A stretch of 5,535 bases of DNA, from assembly GCA_002438685.1 (NCBI GenBank), contig DJQG01000109.1, positions 526 through 6,060 of the forward strand, in the 5' to 3' direction. This DNA comes from Ruminococcaceae bacterium UBA6392. Its GTDB lineage: Bacteria > Bacillota > Clostridia > Oscillospirales > Acutalibacteraceae. Both the position numbers and the translations under genes were made by a program. How positions within the stretch are numbered: position 1 is the first letter of the stretch; every line of letters begins with the position of its first letter. Under the pieces are notes generated by a model. It was not told the DNA's origin and did no database searches. It saw only the letters and a program-made list of their open reading frames with translations. Positions 1-4,149 of the stretch are shown piece after piece.

Positions 1-578
1 CCGCCGTCATCAATGTCTTTTATAATCGCGGCGGCGAGACTCTTGTCTCGTTCTGGAAAATAACCATAACGACAACAGGCGTTTATACCGCGATATTCAC
101 TACCGTGCGTATAATCCTGCTCGTCGTCGTCAGCTCGCTGCTGACTTATACAACCACGCCCACTATGCTCACCGACGCGCTTGAGCGCCTGCTCTCGCCT
201 TTGAAGGTGATAAAAGTGCCGGTGCATACTTTCGCCATGATAATGACGCTCGCCCTGCGCTTTATCCCCGTGCTTATTGAGGAGATCGAGCGCATAATGA
301 ACGCGCAGAAGGCGCGCGGAGCGGATCTTGAAACAGGCGGACTTATCAAGCGTGCCAAGGCGCTTATACCGATATTGATTCCATTGTTTATCTCGTCGTT
401 CCGCCGCGCATATGAGCTGGCGTTCGCCATGGAGTGCCGCTGCTACACCGGCGGCGAGGGCAGAACACGCATGAAGCAGATGAAGCTCGCCGCGCGCGAT
501 TTTGTCGCCCTCGGTGTCACTGCCGCTCTGCTCGCGGCTGTAATAGTCCTCAATCATTATCTCGGGCATCTTATCTGA
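1..578 (+). CDS. ecfT: ECF transporter transmembrane protein EcfT (5' partial)
   Basis: This is the scaffold membrane subunit of an energy-coupling factor (ECF) transporter. EcfT links the two ATPases (EcfA1/EcfA2) to exchangeable substrate-binding S components for vitamins or metals. The reading frame is open from base 3 and gives 191 residues. Full-length proteins are usually about 260-270 residues, so roughly the first 70-80 are missing. Hydrophobic segments are visible at about residues 24-48, 72-92, 119-133 and 165-186 of the visible part. The cytoplasmic coupling helices carry two short motifs: AQKARGAD (ARG at 104-106) and AMECRCY (142-148), which sits where many EcfT proteins have AMEARGY. 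GTG at 105 is internal and is not the start. The gene is followed 14 bases later by truA, a classic Firmicute order (ecfA-ecfA-ecfT-truA), so the ATPase genes are expected just upstream. Family identity is firm; the transported substrate cannot be told. Confidence 0.93.
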   Translation, partial: AVINVFYNRGGETLVSFWKITITTTGVYTAIFTTVRIILLVVVSSLLTYTTTPTMLTDALERLLSPLKVIKVPVHTFAMIMTLALRFIPVLIEEIERIMNAQKARGADLETGGLIKRAKALIPILIPLFISSFRRAYELAFAMECRCYTGGEGRTRMKQMKLAARDFVALGVTAALLAAVIVLNHYLGHLI

Positions 579-580
579 TC

Positions 581-584
581 GGAG
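581..584 (+). promoter_or_regulatory. Shine-Dalgarno site for truA
   Basis: GGAG lies 8 bases before TTG at 593, in the short gap after the ecfT stop. It favours the TTG at 593 over the in-frame GTG at 584. That GTG overlaps this site and has no spaced Shine-Dalgarno of its own. Confidence 0.6.
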
Positions 585-592
585 TGAAGGCT

Positions 593-1342
593 TTGAAGAA
601 TCTGCTCTTTACCCTGCGCTATGACGGCACGGATTATCACGGCTGGCAGGTGCAGGAAAATGCGAATACGGTTCAGCAGACCTTTCAGGATGCCGCCGAG
701 CGTATCTGCGGAGTCCGCGATAATGTCATAGGCTGTTCGCGAACGGATTCCGGCGTCCACGCCGATATGTATTGCTGCAATATGCGCACCGAATCGTCTC
801 TTTCGCCCGAAAAGTGGAAGAGTGCGATGAACGGAGTTCTGCCGCACGATATCGCTGTGACCGACTGCCGCGAAGTGCCGTTTGAGTTTCACGCGCGCTA
901 TGACTGCTCCGGCAAGCGATATGTATACAGAATCTGGAACGCGCAGGAGCGCAATCCTTTTATCTCGAGATATTCTTATCACTATAAATATCCGCTCGAT
1001 GCGGATTTTCTGAATCGTCAGGCGTCGCAGATGCTCGGAACCCACGATTTTTCGGCGTTCTGCGCGGCGGGTGCCAGCACGGTCGACAATGTCCGCACAT
1101 TGACCCGCGCCGAGGTCGTGCGCCGCGGCGACGAAGTGCTGATGTACTTCGAAGCGGACGGCTTTCTCTATAATATGGTCAGAATAATGGTCGGCACGCT
1201 TCTCGATATTTCGCGGGGCAGGATAGCGGCAGATTCGCTGCCCGATATAATTTCATCGCTCAGCAGAGACAGAGCGGGGGCAACTGCGCCCGCCTGCGGA
1301 CTCTGCCTTGAGCAGGTTTTCTATAACGGCAAAGAAGATTGA
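593..1342 (+). CDS. truA: tRNA pseudouridine synthase A (TruA)
   Basis: TruA converts uridines at positions 38-40 of the tRNA anticodon stem-loop to pseudouridine; it is cytosolic. The 249-residue product matches the usual family length. The N-terminal half starts with FTLRYDGTDYHGWQVQ (6-21). The catalytic block CSRTDSGVHA follows, with the nucleophile Asp52 in RTDSGVHA (many relatives have RTDAGVHA). The C-terminal half has FHARYDCSGKRYVYRIWN at about 102-119, then VDNVRTLTRAEV, then ADGFLYNMVRIMVGTLLDI, all conserved TruA blocks. The start was chosen at TTG 593, because GGAG lies 8 bases upstream and homologues begin right before the FTLRYDG block. GTG at 584 would add three residues. The open frame reaches back to 434 only because it overlaps ecfT. 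The gene is tightly linked to ecfT upstream and to the DUF5711-like gene downstream, so it is probably cotranscribed. Identity is very secure; only the exact start is uncertain. Confidence 0.97.
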   Translation: MKNLLFTLRYDGTDYHGWQVQENANTVQQTFQDAAERICGVRDNVIGCSRTDSGVHADMYCCNMRTESSLSPEKWKSAMNGVLPHDIAVTDCREVPFEFHARYDCSGKRYVYRIWNAQERNPFISRYSYHYKYPLDADFLNRQASQMLGTHDFSAFCAAGASTVDNVRTLTRAEVVRRGDEVLMYFEADGFLYNMVRIMVGTLLDISRGRIAADSLPDIISSLSRDRAGATAPACGLCLEQVFYNGKED

Positions 1343-1345
1343 AAC

Positions 1346-1350
1346 GGGGG
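1346..1350 (+). promoter_or_regulatory. Shine-Dalgarno site deciding the DUF5711 gene start
   Basis: A GGGGG run lies 9 bases before TTG at 1360, just after the truA stop. The alternative TTG at 1339 overlaps the truA stop codon (TTGA) and has only a weak purine stretch upstream, so 1360 is preferred. Reinitiation at 1339 by translational coupling cannot be excluded. Confidence 0.5.
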
Positions 1351-1359
1351 TGCGGCAAG

Positions 1360-2589
1360 TTGGCAGAGAAAAAGGGCAAGAAGAAAAGCAGCGCAAAGAA
1401 GCTCATAAGCGGACTCTTTGCAAAGAAAAAGACGGATAAACCCGCACAAAACGGCAGGAAGAAAACAAAAAATTCCAGGCGCGAGACGATAATAATTGTT
1501 GTATTGACTCTGCTTGCGGTCGGCGCGGTCGTGTTTTTCGCCGCGCGTTCGTTCGGCGGCATGAAATATAACGATGTTGAGGATTCGGCAAAGCAGCTGA
1601 TATCCGCGTCCGGCACTGGAGCGGGGTATCCGTATAAAATAAGCTCGGCGGATGTGCTTGGTATGAAACCGTTCAAGTCGAATATCGCCCTGCTGACCCG
1701 CGATTCCGTCGTCGTGCTCAATTCCTCCGCCAAGGAAGTGGCGCGCCTTGAGCATAATTATTCCGACCCGGATATGGCGGTATATAACGGCAGAGCGCTG
1801 GTCTATGACCGCATCTCCGGCGATTTCACTTTGATGAATTCGAGCAAGATTTTGGGCGACGGCAGCACGGGTTCGCCCATTTACACCGCCGCCATGGGCA
1901 AGGACGGCACAATAGCGTTCTCGCTCAAAACCTCCGCAGCTCAGAGCGAGCTGTGCGTATATAATCACAAGTTGGAAAAGATATTCGCTTGGGAGTGCGC
2001 GCAGGAGAAGATATTCGATATCTCAATAGCACCCAACGGCAAGAGCGCCGCTCTGATACTCGTCGGCTCAGAAAATGCCGTCACATATTCGCGCCTTGTC
2101 GTGCTGAGTTTCAAAAAAGACAGTCCGGTAGTTACCGACATAAAATATGACAACACCTTGCTCTTCGATGTCATATATAATTCGAGTACCAGCATAATAG
2201 CTTATTCGACCGATTTCAAAACGACCGTGACGAAAAAAGGACACAAAGAAGATTACTCTTTCGGCAGCAACACTCTGGCTCACGAGTCCGCGTCGGATTC
2301 GGGCAGAAGCGCCGTTGTGCTCTATGAATACGCCAACGAGGAGAAGCCGAAAGTCGTGGCCTTCGACAGGCGTTCAAAGCTTCTGTTCGAGCGTAGCTTC
2401 GACAAGAAAATTTATGCGCTCACCTGCACCGATAAATATGTCGCCGTGCTGTTTGACGACGGCGTTGAGCTGATATCTTCAAGCGGCGAGACCGCAAAGA
2501 CCGTCTCCGCCGGCAAAAACGGCAAAAGGGTCATCTGCGCGGGCAGCGACGTGTATGTACAATATGCGTCAAATATCACAAAAAATTAA
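1360..2589 (+). CDS. DUF5711 family membrane-anchored protein, beta-propeller-like
   Basis: Function is unknown. The 409-residue product starts with a very basic cytoplasmic tail (about 1-42, rich in Lys/Arg). One transmembrane helix follows at about 43-62 (TIIIVVLTLLAVGAVVFF), and then a large domain predicted to be outside the cell. That domain shows repeated short beta-strand units alternating with turns such as NGRALVYDRISGDF, APNGKSAALIL, TDKYVAVLFDDGVELIS and GSDVYVQY. This is the texture of WD40/PQQ-like propeller blades. The layout and the position next to a CvpA gene fit the clostridial DUF5711 family, which I recognise from overall architecture and not from a catalytic motif. No lipobox, sortase signal or enzyme motif is visible. 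The start was taken at TTG 1360 (GGGGG 9 bases upstream); TTG 1339 would add seven residues and overlap the truA stop. It could be a sensor or a scaffold for an envelope complex, but that is speculation. The membrane-anchor topology is well supported. Confidence 0.8.
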   Translation: MAEKKGKKKSSAKKLISGLFAKKKTDKPAQNGRKKTKNSRRETIIIVVLTLLAVGAVVFFAARSFGGMKYNDVEDSAKQLISASGTGAGYPYKISSADVLGMKPFKSNIALLTRDSVVVLNSSAKEVARLEHNYSDPDMAVYNGRALVYDRISGDFTLMNSSKILGDGSTGSPIYTAAMGKDGTIAFSLKTSAAQSELCVYNHKLEKIFAWECAQEKIFDISIAPNGKSAALILVGSENAVTYSRLVVLSFKKDSPVVTDIKYDNTLLFDVIYNSSTSIIAYSTDFKTTVTKKGHKEDYSFGSNTLAHESASDSGRSAVVLYEYANEEKPKVVAFDRRSKLLFERSFDKKIYALTCTDKYVAVLFDDGVELISSSGETAKTVSAGKNGKRVICAGSDVYVQYASNITKN

Positions 2590-2611
2590 CAACCGCTTAA
2601 TAATAAAAGGT

Positions 2612-2640
2612 TTGCCACTGTGCATAGCGTGTGATATAAT
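2612..2640 (+). promoter_or_regulatory. Sigma-A promoter with extended -10, upstream of the CvpA gene
   Basis: The -35 box is TTGCCA at 2612-2617 (5 of 6 consensus bases). A 17-base spacer separates it from a perfect TATAAT at 2635-2640. TG at 2632-2633 gives the extended -10 motif TGnTATAAT. Transcription should begin near 2646-2648, which leaves a leader of only about 24 bases before the TTG start. It sits in the 81-base gap after the DUF5711 stop and would give cvpA and the phosphatidyltransferase gene their own transcript. No terminator is visible before it, so read-through from truA-DUF5711 is also likely. Confidence 0.82.
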
Positions 2641-2656
2641 TGAAAAAACAGCGAAC

Positions 2657-2664
2657 AGGGGGGA
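2657..2664 (+). promoter_or_regulatory. Shine-Dalgarno site for the CvpA gene
   Basis: AGGGGGGA contains six G in a row and ends 6-7 bases before TTG at 2671. It fixes this TTG as the start. No in-frame ATG lies near the beginning of the conserved N-terminal membrane helix. Confidence 0.7.
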
Positions 2665-2670
2665 TAAGCC

Positions 2671-3378
2671 TTGAATTTTACAGTCGATTTTTTGATAGTC
2701 GCAGTGTTTGCGCTGTGCATTTTTGTCGGCGTCAAAAACGGGCTTATCCGCTCGATAATCGGACTTGTCGTGGTCGCTGCGGCGGCTGCGCTCGCCGTGT
2801 GGCTGAGCGAACCCGTTGCAAGCGGCATATATGACCTGTTCATAAAGAAGAGCCTTGAAACTGCCGTGGCGGCTCAGCTGCCCGATATGTCCTCGGCTCA
2901 GCTCACTTCGCAGAATGTGCAGGAGGTCATATCCTCTCTGCCCGCCGCCATTGTCAAAGCGGCTCAGAGCATGGGCGTTGATATCGCCGCGATATCCGAA
3001 AAGGCGGGTTCAATCGATCTGAGTGCGTCAAATATCGCCGCTGAAATCTGCGACAGCGTCGCGAAGCCTATCGCCGTCGCCGTGCTCAAAGTCCTGAGCT
3101 TCGCCGTCATTTTCTTTGTCTGCGATTTCTTTCTTCAGATTGCCGCAAAGGCTGTCTGCAAGCTGTTTGAACTGCCCGTTATCCGCTCCGTCAACCGCAC
3201 TCTCGGCGGTGTTTTCGGGGCTTTGAAGGGCGTGTTCGTCGCCGTGTTTGCCTGCCTGCTGCTCGATGCCGCCGCGTCCTTTGCGCCCGGCACGCAGTTC
3301 GCCTCGGCAGTCGGCGCATCCAAACTCGTGAGTTTGATCGTTTCAACCGATATATTTTCGCGGCTGATAACGGTTTGA
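2671..3378 (+). CDS. CvpA family membrane protein
   Basis: This is an integral membrane protein of 235 residues resembling the CvpA family, named after the E. coli colicin V production protein. The family's molecular role is still poorly defined and is linked to envelope integrity. Four hydrophobic segments are visible at about 5-23, 27-46, 134-156 and 182-201. The signature pair is present: the first helices with FVGVKNGLIRSIIGL (18-32), and the later block SVNRTLGGVFGALKGVFVAV (173-192), where an NR-x-LG-x-xFGALKG pattern precedes the last helix. The loop between helices 2 and 3 (about 50-130) is long and amphipathic (LPDMSSAQLTSQNVQEVISS), longer than in the roughly 160-residue E. coli protein; this is usual in Clostridia. 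The start is TTG with a strong G-rich Shine-Dalgarno and its own promoter just upstream. It follows the DUF5711 gene and precedes a phospholipid-synthesis gene, which fits an envelope role. The gene symbol is withheld because function is not transferable. Confidence 0.88.
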   Translation: MNFTVDFLIVAVFALCIFVGVKNGLIRSIIGLVVVAAAAALAVWLSEPVASGIYDLFIKKSLETAVAAQLPDMSSAQLTSQNVQEVISSLPAAIVKAAQSMGVDIAAISEKAGSIDLSASNIAAEICDSVAKPIAVAVLKVLSFAVIFFVCDFFLQIAAKAVCKLFELPVIRSVNRTLGGVFGALKGVFVAVFACLLLDAAASFAPGTQFASAVGASKLVSLIVSTDIFSRLITV

Positions 3379-3381
3379 TAT

Positions 3382-3404
3382 TTCCGTCCCCGCACAGGGA
3401 GGAA
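3382..3404 (+). promoter_or_regulatory. Hairpin covering a ribosome binding site between cvpA and the phosphatidyltransferase gene
   Basis: TTCC (3382-3385) and TCCC (3387-3390), with G3386 as a one-base bulge, pair with GGGA (3397-3400) and GGAA (3401-3404). The result is an 8-bp stem closed by the 6-base loop CGCACA. The 3' arm contains GGGAGG, which would serve as Shine-Dalgarno for TTG at 3410. The second, stronger AGGAGG at 3413-3418 stays outside the stem. No U-run follows, so it is not a typical intrinsic terminator. It may be a local translation or mRNA-stability element; function is inferred only from position. Confidence 0.5.
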
Positions 3405-3412
3405 CATATTTG

Positions 3413-3418
3413 AGGAGG
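3413..3418 (+). promoter_or_regulatory. Consensus Shine-Dalgarno site choosing ATG 3425
   Basis: A perfect AGGAGG lies 6 bases before ATG at 3425. A second candidate start, TTG at 3410, lies in the same frame. It has its own GGGAGG at 3397-3402, but that is buried in a potential hairpin. The ATG is therefore preferred; using the TTG would add five residues (MRRIT). Confidence 0.7.
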
Positions 3419-3424
3419 ATAACC

Positions 3425-4060
3425 ATGGTAAAAAATCTGTTTAAGGGCTGTCTGACTGTCCCGAATCTGCTCTCGCTTATAAGAATCTTTCTTATACCCG
3501 CATTCGCCGTGCTCTATTATAAAGGCCATATCGGCTGGGCAGTGCTCATGCTCGCGCTTTCCGGCATCAGCGATTTCCTTGACGGAAAGATCGCCCGCCG
3601 CTTCAATCAGGTCAGTGAGCTCGGCAAGATACTCGATCCCGTCGCAGATAAGCTGACTCAGATAACGATCGCAGTCATGCTCTACATAGCTTTCCACAGC
3701 TGCAGCAATCCGTCGATGGTCGCTTTCAGCTGGGTATTCCTCGTGTTCCTCGCCAAAGAGGCGGTCATGGTTATCGGCGGAGCCATAATGATAGCCTGCG
3801 GCATCAAGCCCGGCGCAGCCGAGATATACGGAAAGGTCGCAACCTTCGTGTTCTATCTTGTTATGCTTGTCATAATCGGCTTCGGCCCCGAGATAGGCGC
3901 GTTCAGAAATTATTGGACTCTGCCCGACCCCGTTCTCATGGTACTTGTCATAATTTCGGCAATACTTACTATAGTTGCTTTCGCAAGCTATATGCCCGCG
4001 ACCTACAGACAGGTGAAAGAGAAGCACCGGAGCAGAATGGAAGCAAAGGGCAAAAAATAA
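3425..4060 (+). CDS. CDP-alcohol phosphatidyltransferase family protein (PgsA-like)
   Basis: This is an integral membrane enzyme that transfers a phosphatidyl group from CDP-diacylglycerol to an alcohol, releasing CMP. The most likely product is phosphatidylglycerol phosphate (PgsA role). A cardiolipin synthase of the same fold is possible. The 211-residue product has the complete family signature D-G-x2-A-R-x8-G-x3-D-x3-D: Asp53-Gly54, Ala57-Arg58, Gly67, Asp71 and Asp75, with Asp50 three residues ahead. These Asp residues bind the metal ions and act in catalysis. Hydrophobic segments lie at about 15-31, 35-50, 78-92, 98-124, 137-153 and 168-188, the six-helix layout of the family, followed by a basic tail (HRSRMEAKGKK). 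The N-terminal VPNLLSLIRIFLIP is also typical. The later helix reads FLAKEAVMVIGG and not the RE-F-VSG type I expect in canonical PgsA, so the alcohol acceptor is left open. The gene lies 46 bases after cvpA and is probably cotranscribed with it. Confidence 0.92.
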   Translation: MVKNLFKGCLTVPNLLSLIRIFLIPAFAVLYYKGHIGWAVLMLALSGISDFLDGKIARRFNQVSELGKILDPVADKLTQITIAVMLYIAFHSCSNPSMVAFSWVFLVFLAKEAVMVIGGAIMIACGIKPGAAEIYGKVATFVFYLVMLVIIGFGPEIGAFRNYWTLPDPVLMVLVIISAILTIVAFASYMPATYRQVKEKHRSRMEAKGKK

Positions 4061-4062
4061 TA

Positions 4063-4116
4063 ATCGGAATCCGCAAACGAGCCGTGTCAGCGGTGCTTAG
4101 TCACATGCGTTCCGAT
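4063..4116 (+). repeat. Imperfect inverted repeat in the spacer before the Clp ATPase gene
   Basis: ATCGGAA (4063-4069) pairs exactly with TTCCGAT (4110-4116). After a two-base bulge (T4070, C4071), CGCA (4072-4075) pairs with TGCG (4106-4109). This gives an 11-bp interrupted stem enclosing about 30 bases, with a possible small inner hairpin CCG/CGG at 4082-4093. It begins 2 bases after the phosphatidyltransferase stop and ends 33 bases before the clp ATG. No U-run follows it. It could be a leader structure, a processing or stability element, or a weak operator; none of these is shown. Confidence 0.45.
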
Positions 4117-4136
4117 GAAAGTCAAATCAGAATCCC

Positions 4137-4140
4137 GGAG
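4137..4140 (+). promoter_or_regulatory. Shine-Dalgarno site for the Clp ATPase gene
   Basis: GGAG lies 9 bases before ATG at 4150. This supports that ATG, which is directly followed by the zinc-finger motif. The rest of the 89-base spacer shows no clear -35/-10 pair, so read-through from the upstream gene is likely. Confidence 0.6.
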
Positions 4141-4149
4141 ATTATTTAA

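Noticed and set aside
434..592. N-terminal extension of truA reaching back to 434
   Set aside because: It overlaps the conserved end of ecfT in another frame. TruA homologues start at the FTLRYDG block, and a Shine-Dalgarno marks TTG 593.
1321..1968. Minus-strand open frame (215 codons) opposite the DUF5711-like gene
   Set aside because: It is a shadow frame with no recognisable domain, and it runs across the truA/DUF5711 junction.
2591..2612. Terminator between the DUF5711-like gene and cvpA
   Set aside because: Only a 4-bp AACC/GGTT pairing with a 14-base loop can be drawn, which is too weak to count.
3382..3410. Intrinsic terminator after cvpA
   Set aside because: The stem is real but is followed by ACATATTT-like sequence and not by a U-run. 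It also lies over the ribosome binding site of the next gene.
3191..4027. Minus-strand open frame (278 codons) opposite cvpA and the phosphatidyltransferase gene
   Set aside because: It spans two genuine + strand genes and their gap. Its composition is odd (His/Tyr-rich), and no domain is visible.
4073..4099. CIRCE element for HrcA
   Set aside because: GGTGCTTA at 4092-4099 loosely resembles the right arm, but the left arm nine bases upstream has no match.
4120..4136. CtsR operator
   Set aside because: Only one AGTCAAA half is present. The expected second heptamer after three bases (4130-4136) does not match, and none lies upstream at the right distance.
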